Shown here piece by piece: positions 24,817-36,710 of a stretch of DNA of 64,000 nucleotides. Each line of letters begins with the position of its first letter. Position 1 is the stretch's first letter. The notes beneath the pieces were generated by a model. That model worked only from the letters and a program-made list of their open reading frames with translations. It ran no database searches and was not told the origin of the DNA. A program made the position numbers and the translations under genes. The DNA is from Apricaphanius iberus (lineage: Eukaryota; Chordata; Actinopteri; Cyprinodontiformes; Aphaniidae): contig JAPXFQ010002850.1 of the NCBI GenBank assembly GCA_028564705.1, forward strand, positions 1,612,001-1,676,000, written 5' to 3'.

Positions 24817-26990
24817 ATGGTCCATGCCTGTTGTCAACACAGCATATCAGGCTGTCAAAAATGTTCTAACCAGGCATGTGCTGTTCTTATGCTGGACTGG
24901 TGATGCGCTAAGACAAACAGATGGAGTGACAGAAAACTTGAGGCCTGCAGGTTTCACAGGATTATGGCCTCACTCCAACGAATATGCCACAGTTTTGATT
25001 CCTCTCATGGTAACACCCCCCCTACCCACACACACACAGAGAACATGCTCACATTTCCAGATACAAAGGACGGATACCAATCTGTTAGCTGTATTCCTGA
25101 CCACGAAGAAATAGGAAACTGTCGCTGTATATTAGAAAATATTAAAATCACAGAAACATAGTATTTGAGGCTTCTGCTAAAGAAGGGAAGATGGACCGCA
25201 ATCTCTGAGATGACCTTAGAGAGCAGAGACACATTTAGCAAAAAATAAAAATAGCAACAGAAACACTGTAACAATGTTAAAACGCAGGACTATTTGCAAT
25301 CAGACCTATTTGAGACACTATCTAAGGAATACTTGCAAATTGCCTGTTAATACCTTAATTCAAGGGGAGGTGGATAAGAGTGCTTCAACATAGCAATGTA
25401 TATTTTCTTCCTGCATGGTAGATTTTTATAATAACCAAGTCTCCAACATTAAACAATAGTGTAAATTAACTAGTTGTAACCATGAATAGCCTTGTTTGCC
25501 AGTAGCAAAGTTTTAAAAGTTATGGTATCCTAACAGTTAAAATCCACCATCATTTTGTTCCTACTGTTTAAAGTCATTTTAATGTGATTTTAGAGATTTG
25601 TAGAGTGACTGCAGCTTTCATTGACTCAAACAAAGATAAAAGCAGTGTTGTGCCCTTCCACCTGTTGCTGGGCGCTGTCATTCAGCTGGCTGGAAAAAAA
25701 AGGTCCCGCACTTCCCCCTCACCGTCGAGGATTAATTTACCATTTGAAAATATTTATAGTATTATTCATTTATATATGTATATTAATAGTATATATTTAT
25801 TTATGTATTTATAGTAATGTTTATTAGTCATTTTGTTACCCATAATGACTGTCTGTAATCAGCTTGACTAATTACCCAGGTAACTTTAGCAAGTCACCCT
25901 TGTGTAACACTGAAAAGTTGAAAACATCTTAAAACGAATACAAAACCTTACACTTTTTTAAATTAAAACAACAAATAAATGTTATACACTATGGTGGTAT
26001 TTTATACTTAAGTATACCTTGACAATCTAATACTGCACCAGGACTACAAAAAGTGTACAGCAAATTTTGTTGAAAATAAATAAATCCTTATGATTTATGG
26101 AATAAGAAAAAGTAAATATAAAAATAAATTATATATTTTTCAATTCAATTTTATGTGTGTGTGATTAGATACATTGTTGATGAAAAGTTTGTTACTACTG
26201 CATATCAGCCAATTCTAATAATTAAATGGGGGGTGCGGGTGATTAGACAGTTGAATAAAGAGCCTCAAACAGTCACCATCTACAGTCGGAATTTGAAATC
26301 TCCAAGTTCATCAGTTACAGAATGGAATCTACCAATTTTAACTTGAGGAACCCTGATCGGCAGATTGACAGATCAATCACTGAAACAAATCTCCATAGTA
26401 CCCTGTATTCATTAAATGCAACAAAAGCAAGACAGTCCGACATTTGTTGTCTACAATTATTTTAAGCAACGGTAGATTCATGAAATTGGTTTTGAGCTTA
26501 ACAGACGTGCGCATTTTCTTTTGAGAACTATAGATCAGCACATCTCTACCTAGAATGAATGAATTACACTGAACTAATCTTTAGTCTTCCAAAGCGTATC
26601 CCATCTATTGGTTAGGGTTCAACATTTAAGTGTGGCTACTTTCAATGATGTAAAAAAATATCAAACAGATACTGAATAACTGAAAGCCTAATTTGTACCA
26701 AACAAACTAAAAATATTATAAAATAAAATGTTTTAATGACTTTTTTTCAATTTATAGTAAAAAAACAAAATGTTTTAGGCTGTACCCTGCGTACTGTATC
26801 TTAACCCCCTGGACATTTTGGCGAAATATCCACGTCTTTGCCTGCTTGTTGTAAAGCTGCTGCGGACTTCCTGTTAAGCCAGCAGAGTATACTTTAGCTG
26901 TTTCAATAGCTTCAGGTCTTGAATTTAAGGAAAAGATAATCGCCTGCCTCAAAGGAAGGAGAACTACGTTTCTACAATCGGGAAAACTCT
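24817..26990. other. AT-rich intronic stretch
   Basis: No gene or confident repeat family. A (CA)-rich patch lies at about 25025-25040. 25720-25900 has several ATTTAT/ATTAAT motifs but is too AT-rich to judge. Confidence 0.45.
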
Positions 26991-26999
26991 CCCGTGTTT

Positions 27000-27290
27000 T
27001 CTCGGCTGTTTACATGGCCAGCCGCCCTCGGTTGTTAAGAGCACTCAGACCTGACCCAGGTACGCAGGCCCATTTGTCACCTGCAGCAGAAAATTGAGTT
27101 ACAGCACAACCAAAGGCGAGCAGCTCTGTGTAATATCAAGTTGATTACATCAAAGTGGTGGCAAACCTCATTGGGCCGGGCACCCCAAGCTTGTCATCTC
27201 CAATCACAGGGCCTGTCAGGACTCCATCAGCCTCACGGCTAATTGGACCAACGCTAATGAAGCAGGCAAAACAAGTTTTCTACTGTGGAG
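27000..27290. promoter_or_regulatory. Strong candidate conserved non-coding element A, 2 kb from exon 1
   Basis: A complex, repeat-free block with AGTTGATTACATCAAAG (a TCF/LEF-like core), CAATCACAGGGCCTGTCAGG, GGCTAATTGGACC and ACGCTAATGAAGC. The TALE/MEIS-like core CTGTCA and homeodomain cores TAATTG and TAATGA are visible. It shares GGGCCTGTCAGG (27209-27220) with block B. It lies about 2 kb downstream of the probable promoter within the intron. Confidence 0.4.
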
Positions 27291-27859
27291 GGAGAAGCCC
27301 TCTCAGACAGGAAAAAGAAAGAGGGAGAAGCTGTGTGTTTGTGTGCAAGTGTGTGTTTGAGAGACAATGAAAGAGCAAAGCTGGATGTGTGTGTGCGTGT
27401 GTATATGTTGTTGGGGCGTGTGTAGATTTTTCATGCAAGTCTCAAGGTTGCAGTGGGCTGACTCTCCCCCTAAGTCCCTAATCAAGGCCCATCATCTGTC
27501 ATCCTTTTCTTTGCTCTCTCTATCACCATGCTCTGTGCTGCAATCAATTCATCATCACCCTTTGTGTGCCACTGAACAGTTGACAACTTTATAACTTGCA
27601 GCTGCACGGGCTGACTGACAGGGGTGGAAGGGGAGCATGAAAAAATGAAGAAATGAATAGATGAATGAATGAACAAAGAAGCGTGGTTGCAGCGAGAAAA
27701 AGTTGTTTTCTAAAAACACAAAACGATCTATATTACAGCCTTTTATTCTCTTTCGTCAACAGAGAAACAGCAGTGCGGAGGGGAGGAGAGAGTGGAGAGC
27801 AGAGGAGGACATGAAGAAGAAGAAAAAAAAACATCCTTCTCACTGATCTGAAATCAGAA

Positions 27860-28170
27860 AGCTTTCAGTCATTCTTTATGTGCTCCCTGCGGCCACTCTG
27901 AGCCAGTGAGCATGTACATTAGGGCTGGGGCATTTTGATGAAATAAAAGCCCAGGCCAGCTTATGGCTAAACAGAATGGGAGCACTCACTCAGCCTGTCT
28001 CTGATTGACCATTAAAGCCATTGATGAATGGGCCTGTCAGGGGAGAGACAATTAAATCAAACATGAAACAAAGCCGTTGTGACGGCCCAGTCTGACAGAG
28101 CAAACCCATTCCTCCCCTCCATTACATAGCACACGGCTCCTTTTACAACCCCTAACCCACTCATCCCGCC
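27860..28170. promoter_or_regulatory. Strong candidate conserved non-coding element B, close to exon 1
   Basis: High-complexity, repeat-free intronic sequence with CCATTAAAGCCATTGATGAA, GGGCCTGTCAGG (28030-28041), GACAATTAAATCAAAC and ACAAAGCCGTTG. Homeodomain (CAATTA), TCF/LEF-like (ATCAAA) and SOX-like (ACAAAG) cores cluster within 70 bp. It shares a 12-mer with block A. Confidence 0.4.
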
Positions 28171-28619
28171 TCCTCTGCCCACTGTATGCCTGTTACTGTG
28201 AGTGTGTGTGTTCAAAGTGAACAAGTGAGTGTGATGTGCTCTATTTTGAAACCTGTGTATGATTTCTTACTGTGAAACCACTTTGCCCCCTCCCATTCTT
28301 TCATTTTTCATGAGTCACTTCACCATCATTGATACAAAATGAGCATGCTTGTATCTGTTACATTGTCAGGGCCTTTGCTGTTATAACGTTGTAACACCTT
28401 CTCAGGACCATTTACCATATGGGAACCAAAGCCCTACATAAAGTGCTAATGCTCTGCTTATAATTTTTAGAGTAAAACTGTGAATTGCGTTCATGAATGG
28501 TGCTAATCAGGCACAAATGTTGTTACTGAAATGACTGGATTCAATAGAAGGTCCCAATAAGGACAGATTTACAAACTAGTGTGCGTGCGTAACAGAGAGA
28601 GTAAAAAGTACACAGACCC

Positions 28620-29810
28620 TTTCAAAGTGGTTTAAACGTGACGTCAGGGGCCCACAGCACATGGTGGGAAGTGATTTTCTGATGCAAATCGGGAAGGATC
28701 AGATCAAAGCCGCATGACAGTCAATCAATCAACCGTCAAATCAGACATGGCAACTGTCGATTATGGCTCCTTCCAGCCCACGAAACTCCCATTGTCCGAA
28801 CTGAGATTGTTTATCTTTTCCCAAAACGAGGGGAAAAAAAACCCTTAGAGGTAGATTATTTTTCTTCTCCTCTCGCCGTATGAAAGAAGTTATGCGCTTG
28901 GACCAAAATGCGCACAAGGCTCCACGCTCCGCTTATTGGCAAGTCTGAGGCAATAAGAATCAAAGATACACTCGTAATGAATTCAAATGAAAGGTTTTAA
29001 GTTGTAAAAGGGAAGCGAAACTTTCCGGTAGCATACCCTACGAGTTGCAGCACAGCAACGTTATATTCAGACTGTTTATTCGTTTTGGGGAAGAGGTAGG
29101 TGACAGCGTTTATGAGCTCTCACAACAGTGGCCAAAAGTGCCAAGGCGCATTCTCAGACAGAGTAGAAGCCATGAAGTGGAAACGGAAATGCAGCGAATG
29201 GAAAGTCAGCCTTACAAAACAACATAAACCTGATGTAAGGCGCTTTTATAGTTGGATCCACATACCTGCTGCGCGCTTCGGCGCTTCTTGTTTCCTCCGT
29301 GGCATTTTTGGGTGACGATTTCCGTCAAAAGTCTTCTTATACTATTCTTTTACTTATTCTCTCATACAGCTACCTCCTCGCCGTATCCGGGAAGATCCAC
29401 CTCCACTCCACTCAGGAAAAGATTTACGCTTTCGGGTTGTAGACTGTACAACATCGGAGAGTCCGACAGGAAGGGAAACTAAAAATCATTGCAGCCAGAA
29501 GGAAGGGAATGTAAAACGAATGGGATAAATAAACCTGGAAATGGATCATAGATGTTTGTTGTTGTTATTGTTGGGATCATTCGGAGCGATCGCGTTGAGA
29601 ATATCAGCGGTGATAGCCAGCGTCCACCTCGGCTGCCTGGTCTGGCAACAGGCAAAGTTGAGGGATAAGAGAGATGATCGCGTCACTCACAGCGGGAGAA
29701 TGGGCAAACCCACCGCTCCGTTAACTCTTTACTTCTCAGAGAGGGGCGGACACCTCACACACAGGCGTACACCTTCCTCTGACTTTATGCGATCAGCAGT
29801 TTAGAAACTT
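28620..29810 (-). promoter_or_regulatory. Probable tshz3 promoter, 5' UTR and CpG-richer stretch
   Basis: CpG dinucleotides are clearly more frequent here than in the flanking AT-rich DNA, for example around 28880-28940, 29270-29450 and 29580-29780. The stretch surrounds the first coding exon. The 5' UTR should lie just above 29305. No convincing TATA box or initiator was found, so the transcription start is not assigned. The limits given are visual estimates. Transcription of tshz3 runs towards lower coordinates. Confidence 0.55.
29266..29305 (-). CDS. tshz3: Teashirt zinc finger homeobox 3, exon 1 (start codon and first 13 residues)
   Basis: The minus strand reads ATG then MPRRKQEAPKRAA and ends on a single G before a GTATGT splice donor at 29265-29260. 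Vertebrate TSHZ3 begins MPRRKQQAPRRAA, so 11 of 13 residues agree. The leftover G joins the CT at the start of exon 2 to make an Ala codon, which matches the family's phase-1 intron. The start context is AAAAATGC, with A at -3. An in-frame TAG (minus strand) at 29342-29344, 13 codons upstream, rules out a longer N-terminus in this frame. The exon is far too short to be found by ORF length and was located by the family N-terminus. It lies in a CpG-richer stretch, as expected close to a promoter. Confidence 0.94.
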
Positions 29811-30480
29811 CACTGGATGATACACAAAAGAAGGAGTGCCGCACTTACTATCTGGAGAATTAGATCCAGATTAAAATTCAGATATAGGTCACCTACGTTT
29901 GTTGTTAGGTTTTATCTTTAACTTGCAGTGGCGTGCAAGAGGGTGCTGCAGATTCTTTTTAATTGTGTTATTTTCAGCAAAACCCCTTTTTTGCGAATTA
30001 ATATGTTTGTATCCTAACTGTAATCAGATTTATTCGAAAAGTAGATGAACTTTTCTGTGTGTCTTGCCATATCATTGCATACAGCACAAATTATGCCTTT
30101 TTGTTTATTTTTTATTTATTTTTTATCACACAAATTGCTCAAATAAACGAATAAATTAAATTAAAATTAAAAATGAACCATGTCTTGTTGCGTCATAAAA
30201 AATGAAAATGCAGATTTATAGTGTTACATATATTAACTACATAATTCGTATCAAAAAATTACTTTAACTTGGTGAACAGAAATATGTTTTTATATATTTT
30301 TACCAAAAAGACTGAAGATGTACTTAAAGGTTTTAACACATTCAACTCATTGGCCACAAATAAGTTGAATAATGTATCAGTGACACCTTTGTAAGGGGCC
30401 CATAAGGACAGGCAGAAAAGCTAGATCCCAGATTGGACAGTCCAAAACCACCTAATACATATGATTGTAATTGTCAGCAA
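29811..30480. other. Sequence upstream of the tshz3 promoter, nothing recognised
   Basis: The base composition returns to AT-rich beyond the CpG-richer stretch. No repeat, gene or clear regulatory block was seen. Confidence 0.45.
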
Positions 30481-30483
30481 TTC

Positions 30484-30786
30484 AGAGCAACTGTGGCTCA
30501 GGGTTTCGGACTTTGCCTTGTAAACAGAGGGTTGCTGGTTCAAGCTCCAGATTAATCTGTCTTAGTAATGTGACCTTGGGCAAGGCACTTCACCTACTGG
30601 TGTTGGACCGATGGCGTGATAAGGGAGCCTCACTTTTGTCAATCCTCTTCAGGGCAGCTGTGGCCACAATTGTAGCTTGCTTCTGCTAGTGTGTGAGAGT
30701 GAATGCATATTGTAATTGTAAAGTGCTTTGAGTGTCTTGAAAACGCTAAATGCAACCCATTATTAATATTATTATTATTATTATAC
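30484..30786 (+). mobile_element. tRNA-derived SINE
   Basis: A-box-like TGGCTCAGGGTTT and B-box-like GGTTCAAGCTCC form the tRNA-like head. The body has CTTGGGCAAGGCACTTCACC and GGGCAGCTGTGGCCACAATT. The tail GTAAAGTGCTTTGAGTGTCT ends in an (ATT)n run at about 30758-30784. Heads, body and tail are in the normal order, so this is close to a full-length copy, though diverged. Confidence 0.8.
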
Positions 30787-32630
30787 AGGGCATCTGGTGA
30801 AAATGAGACCCATGGGTTCAGTTACCCCCAAGGGTAACTGAAACTAATTTTCTCAGCTCTCATATAAGATTCAATAAGGACTTAGGGTGTTGTGCTCGTT
30901 TTGCAGACATTGGTTATATTTAGTCAAACCAGTCATGTCATTTACAAACAAAACCAAGTTGAGCACAACAGAAAAAAACAAAAAAACATATAGGGCCCAC
31001 ATACACATGATACCTTCATAGTAGCCACAGTGATCCCACAGATGGGTTAATTTGTGAGAAGCTTATTGTTAGTGGTAACCCCTTTTCAAGGTGATTCATT
31101 CAACACAATTAGAGGTGCACAGATTATATATTTTCTGGCTGATAATAATTTCCAAGTTGTCCTTCATGTCTGGCCTGTCAAATCTGACCAGATTTTTTGC
31201 CAATTTTTTTAATGCACTGACACAGCGCAAAATATTTGCTAGTTGTGAAAATATCTAGTTATTAATTTATATTCTGATCAAAATACAAATTATTTACAAG
31301 ACTATAGCTAGTCATAACACTCATGACCCTAAAACCTAAATCATGTTTGCTAATCTTAAAAGAGCTAGTAAATATTATCAATGCATACACCAATGATTGG
31401 CACATTAATAAACTAAAAGATTAGGTTTTTCCCCTTCGTTTTGCTGCATTTAATGAATAGTGGGAACATTTACATTTTTAATGATTATGAATTGGTGCAT
31501 GTTGGTCATACTATAACATTACAGGAACAAACAGTCACTGACCTATCTATTGTTCTAAATGTCTGATCCCTTTTTTATTCACATTTAAACAAAAAATATA
31601 AAACATTTTATTCATTCAGTTGTTGGCCAAACGTTCCCATACAGAGTATTTAATTTACCATTTTTTTCCCTTTCTTTCATTCTTAATTATATCAAATACT
31701 CCTTTTTTTAGTAAATTACTTCCTAATCAGTTATTTTTTTATTTTTTTAACTCTAATTCAATAAAAAATATATTTAGGAGTATATTCATATGCACTTTAA
31801 TTATATAATGGATGGGAAAATTACCGAGCCGCAAGATACAGTATAATGTACTGTATTTTCTTAGTGCTTACACATGGGGGCACCCACTTCCCAATTAAAG
31901 GACGTGTAAATAATCCACATAGAACTCATCAGGGTACAGCTAAAATATTACTAAAGTCTTTGAGTGCTTTTGCCACCCCTTGAAACATGGGTTCCCTGGT
32001 CAAAGAGCCACATTGGTCACAAAATGAAAAACGGCCAACTATCTAAAGTCAGAAAAAAAAAAAGGCATCAACTCAATATTAATAGTGAAAACATAATTTC
32101 AGAGCACATTGGATTTTAACTTTCCTTGGAATGTGGGATTAGGTTTTAAATATAGTCGCTCATAATTAATTTTAATGAAACCTCTGGTATTGATTACAAT
32201 ATTTTGTTACATTAGCATGATCATACAAGCAGAGTAATTGTTTTTGTTAGATTAATGAGAAACTAAAACACAAATTCTGAGAAACTATATAATGTTACAC
32301 ATTTGCTGTGCTTACCTTAAGCGTAATAAAACAAATTTTATACAAAAAAAGTATAACTTTAGAAAACCATTATAATTCAAGCTAAAAACTGAAAGAAAAA
32401 TGAGAAAAATAATTTTATGAACACTGTTAAAGAAATTCGGCTAAAAAATCATTGACACTGCACTTATTGACAATACATCAGGAGAAAAAAGTAGAACGTA
32501 AGTAAAACAAAAAAAAAGAGAGGCAACATTAGGGGTTTGATAAAATCATAAGTGGTCCTAGTGGTTTACAGTATTTTAGATATGCAATGGTAATATGCTA
32601 CAAAATGCTAACTTCACCTTTAAAGTGAGC
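30787..32630. other. AT-rich upstream stretch
   Basis: No gene was recognised. AGAGGTGCACAGATT at about 31113 and ATTGGTGCATGTTGG at about 31491 resemble ends of a decayed hAT element, but without a target duplication the call is not made. Confidence 0.4.
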
Positions 32631-32634
32631 AGCT

Positions 32635-32945
32635 AAATGTACCCACAAGATCTTGAAAAAACCCTCCTTTAATCTACAACTAAATCCCCAAAAAAACTCC
32701 AAAAAATTCTTACAAGAAACAAACAAACACTGAGTTCCTTTAAATCCAAACTAAAAACCGATTCCTTAATGTTGCTTTCGATTGATATTGCCTGAAATAT
32801 AGATCATTTTATTCTCTCTGTCAGCTTTTTTTACTTTTCTTTTTTCTTTGTTCCACCATAATGTACACTTTGTTATTGATGTAAAGCACTTTGAATTGTC
32901 TTGCTGCTGAAATGTGCTGTACAAATAAACTAGCTGTGCCTTGAC
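32635..32945 (+). mobile_element. 5'-truncated L2-like LINE end
   Basis: At 32731-32781 the plus strand encodes SSFKSKLKTDSLMLLSI, the characteristic C-terminal end of L2-like reverse transcriptase polyproteins. It is followed by an untranslated tail with GTAAAGCACTTTGAATTG and AATGTGCTGTACAAATAAAC, then a short CTAGCTGTGCCTTGACTG terminal run. Everything upstream in the element is missing. Confidence 0.75.
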
Positions 32946-35099
32946 TGAACTTTCCTTGCCTACATTTATTCATTCTAAATTAACCAATTTTCTCATATAT
33001 TCTTTTTAGAGATCAAAGGAGTTCACAGAAGCTGTGCAAAGTCATGGTAATGACCATGTTAATGAGTTTTCACCACTTGCAGACTGAATGACCTCATGTC
33101 CCTCTGATGTACACTACCTCTGCCTTAATTTTTCAAAACATGTTGCATGTAAATCCCCAGCATATTTACTATTTAGGACACACACATTTGCAGTGGAGTG
33201 TTTCAAGACTCTACACACTCTTCTTTCTAATTATGTCTCTATATATGTGCATGCTAAAGCAGGGATTGAGAATTAAAAGCTTTACTCTGAACATGATTTG
33301 TTCCTTTTTTCCTTGTCTCTGTTAGAGTACAGAGGCTCAGTCCCTGTCACTTTAACAACATGAAATTACTACCCAAATGGGATGTCAGGGGTTAGCAGTG
33401 TCTCTAACAGAACTATGCGAATATATTTCCTCCTATGGACTTGCCCCCACTCTGACCTCCCCCAGGAACAAGAAGTAACACGGTGATTGGCGTTTTTACA
33501 GCCAAATTAAACTGTCCTACAGCCTGCTGAAGGTAGCGGAAGAAAGCAGCCTTTCCAAAATTAGTGAGCAATCATCATGACAGAAAGTAGTGGGGACATG
33601 GTGTCATCCAGCCACTGTATCGATTAACCCATAAATAGTATATGGCCTCTTACACTGTGGCTCTCCCAGGCTTAAACTGTAAATGGAAGTTATCTCAGCT
33701 GTGCGTCTGTCTTGGTTTGCTCTATGCGTTAAAAACCTGACATCAGAAGACTACAACCTGGCTGGTGCATGATACTCTAAAAAGGGGACATTATGCACCT
33801 GATTAGTGTAATGCTAAAGTCATCCAGAGTTTTATTGGGTGTGATAAAAAAATTGGTATTATTGAACAAAATAGAAAAAATCTCTGACAGATTGGAGTAC
33901 TCCAATACTTTAGGAAATCCATTTTGTAAGGTGTTTTGCATATTTAATAAAGGGATTCAAATAATCTTTCTAGTGTTATATGTGATTCTGTCTAATGTTA
34001 GATAGACCAGCTGCCTTATTCTCTTCTTTTCTGCACTCTGCACCAGGATTATCATTAAAGGGGATCATCTGTCAAGGCTGCATTGATTTGAACCCAAGTT
34101 CGCCCAATCAATCTTAAAGTTGTGATTAAAAATTGTTAGCTGCTTCTATTTTTCCATATAAATTTTTTTCGGCTAAAACAGAGACAGGCCTTTCAATTTC
34201 ATAGCCTCCAGAACACTCAAGTATTCATTGCGCTCCACTTTTTGCTTTCAACCTCTCTGCGGGAGGCAGGACTCATGACATCTATGTATGCCACTCCTAT
34301 TCACAATGCTACACAGCCTTCCGAGTTGTGCTGCAAGTGATTCCTCAATAGCATCAAATTGCTCATATTGGACACTGCTCAGTTATATGGAGCCTGTCCA
34401 GAGAAGCTGAGAATTGCAAAGCTAAAATTGTAATCAGGCCTTGTAAGAGCTGCCATCCAGCATCATTTTTATCCAAAGTGTACAAGCAGGGCTTCTGTAA
34501 CGAGGCATAGCCTGGCTGTTTTTCTCAAAAAAAAGAATTAAGCCCCCAAAAAAAAACCACAAAAAAAAAAAAAACAGACTGCCAAGACTTCATTCGTTTC
34601 CTGTAAACAGATACTGAGTTTGTCTGTGCGTGCATCTTTTACTTATCTGTGTATTCATGTCGCTGCGTTCACTTACGACTGTGGGTGCATAATGCATGGC
34701 CCTGTTGAGAAGAGTGATTGCTTTATTCCTGCCTTGTAGGTGCTATGGGGGCCAGGGACGTGTCTTTGGGCAGCTGTATGGATGGCTTGAGGAGGTCTCC
34801 ATCATTCATAAAGCACACTCCTACATGTAGAATTGATCTTGCAAAGAAACAGGGTGGCAATAGCAGTTCATCAGTCTTCCCTAACCACAAATCACTCTGA
34901 GGTGTACCCCCACGGGGGGAAAGATGTGACACCATTGTCTGTGGAGAGGTCCAAGAAACTCTTGGTCACATGGTGACCTCCCAGTATGGGAAGAAACGTA
35001 GCTAATGATTGTGTAAATGGACAGCAGAAGGAACCTCAAATAAGTAGTAGGCAATACGACTATTTACAATTATAAATACAATATTTATATAAAAATAGT
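32946..35099. other. Upstream stretch with possible regulatory segments
   Basis: No gene or repeat was recognised apart from poly-A tracts at 34535-34576. 34180-34330 is complex and repeat-free and may be regulatory. The 70-residue frames on both strands at 34723-34935 overlap and resemble no known protein. Confidence 0.4.
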
Positions 35100-36373
35100 A
35101 CTCTATTCCCACATTTGATCATGTTGGAGCCACAAACTTCAATGAATTTCACTAAGATTTTATGTTTGAATTGCTGTAATTGTGACATAGAAGTAAAATA
35201 AAGTAAAATAAATGCTTACCTATAAATAAATCTTTAAAGTGTGGTGTTTTTTTTGTATTAGTCCCTCTGAGTATACACTTTGTAGAACCATCTTGCTACT
35301 GTTACAGTTGCCAGTATATCTCTACCAGTCTTGCACATTAAAAAATGACTTTTTTATCCACTCCTCTTATATAGCAAGATAGCTCAAGCTCAGACCTGAT
35401 GTTAATCAGATGTACGTTAGGTCTGGACTCTGACTGGGCCATTCTGACATGTGACCATTCCATATTAGCTCTGCCTGTATGCTCAGGGTTGTTGTCCTGA
35501 TGGAAGGCGAACCTCCTCTGTAAAAACATGTTGCTGCCCCCAGTGGGTTTTATTCCTTAATTGCCCTAAATGTAACTCTGTCCACCTTACCATCAACTCT
35601 TAGCACCTTCATTGTGCCTGCTGAAGAAAAGGATCTCCACAGCCTTCTGCTGGCGTCTCAAAATTATAAAATGGTGATGATGTTTTAAGGGAGTACACAT
35701 TCTACCACATGTTTGCTGTTTACCCTAAATATCCAGATTGAGACTTTAAGTGGAACTTCTTTTGACTTTTCTTTAACGTTGACTTTCTTTTTGCTACTCT
35801 CAGCTTTGTGGAGTGCACTGTTAATGGTTGTCCCATCCAGAGATTCTCCCAACTGAGCTACTGAGGTGTGGATTTTTGAAGCACCTACACAATTACCAAT
35901 GGGTTCTTGGATGTTTCTGTGATTGCCAGAATTCCCCAACCTGGTAGTTTAGGTGGCCAGCCAGGTTTTAGCAGGTTTGCAGTGGTACCATACTCATTAT
36001 AATTTTAGATTACTGACTACACCATGCTTTAATGTTTAAAATGTTTGGAAACTGTTTTATTACCTAATGCTGTTTAAAACTTCTCCATGACCTTCCCCTT
36101 GACCTGATGCTGTTTTGTATTTTTTTAAAATGTTTTACTAATGTTCTCTAGTAAAACCATGAGGCCTACAAAGACCAGCTCTATTTACACTGAGTTTACA
36201 TTTTTTACAGGCTGACTGTACCAAGTAGGTAACATCTGAAGGCAGCTGGTTTTAGGGGTATCAGATTAAAAGGAAACTGAATACAAATGCACACATAACC
36301 TTTCAGATTTGTACAAGTAAAACATGAAATGTTGAAAAGTTCACGCTGTATGACTACTTTTGCAAAGCACTGT
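35100..36373 (-). mobile_element. Tc1-like transposon relic, nearly full length
   Basis: A 1.27-kb copy in reverse orientation of a common teleost Tc1 family. On the minus strand, 35338-35529 encodes RRFAFHQDNNPEHTGRANME, matching the catalytic-region motif with QDND-PKHTA of Tc1 transposases. Upstream coding DNA is recognisable to about 36100 but broken by stops, frameshifts and deletions. The right end keeps the terminal motif ACTTTTGCAAAGCACTGT (36356-36373). The left inverted repeat is cut short, and no TA duplication remains. The transposase is inactive. Confidence 0.88.
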
Positions 36374-36479
36374 GACTGACTACACTTATTGCTTAAATGC
36401 CTACTATCTTTACTCCTGTGTTACTATAACTAATGCTTAGGGAAGACGTTCAATTACAGCAGCTGAAGCTTGAAAATAA

Positions 36480-36710
36480 AATGAGGTCCAACTGCTCTAT
36501 TAGCTAATTTGTCAGGGATCTGATTAAGTTTGATAATGCACCTTAGCAGCGGGAGCTGAAGTCAAACAGGTTTTATAAAGAATGCATAATTAACACTACC
36601 TTTTCTCATGCTGTTTAATATATGGACCTCTGCCTATTAATAACCAGGGTCATTAATTTGTGTAAATCAGCTATGTATGGCAGCAAGTAATTTCCACCCC
36701 TGTAAAGAGA
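36480..36710. promoter_or_regulatory. Strong candidate conserved non-coding element upstream of tshz3
   Basis: Immediately beyond the Tc1 relic, this repeat-free block packs homeodomain-type cores into 230 bp: TATTAGCTAATTTG, GATTAAGTTTGATAATG, GCATAATTAACAC, CTATTAATAACC and TCATTAATTTG. It lacks coding potential. It lies about 7 kb upstream of the first exon. Confidence 0.4.

Larger units (their letters stand above)
9181..29265 (-). other. tshz3: tshz3 intron 1
   Basis: This 20,085-bp phase-1 intron is bounded by a GTATGT donor (29265 downwards) and a pyrimidine-rich acceptor ending CTCCTTCCAG (9190-9181). A CTAAC at 9222-9226 on the minus strand, about 43 bases before the acceptor, is a plausible branch point. 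A large single intron between a tiny first and a giant second coding exon is the normal TSHZ3 structure. It holds repeats and several regulatory-looking blocks, listed separately. No other exon was recognised inside it. Confidence 0.9.

Noticed and set aside
31112..31506. Possible third hAT element
   Set aside because: The ends look hAT-like, but they are diverged and no target duplication was found.
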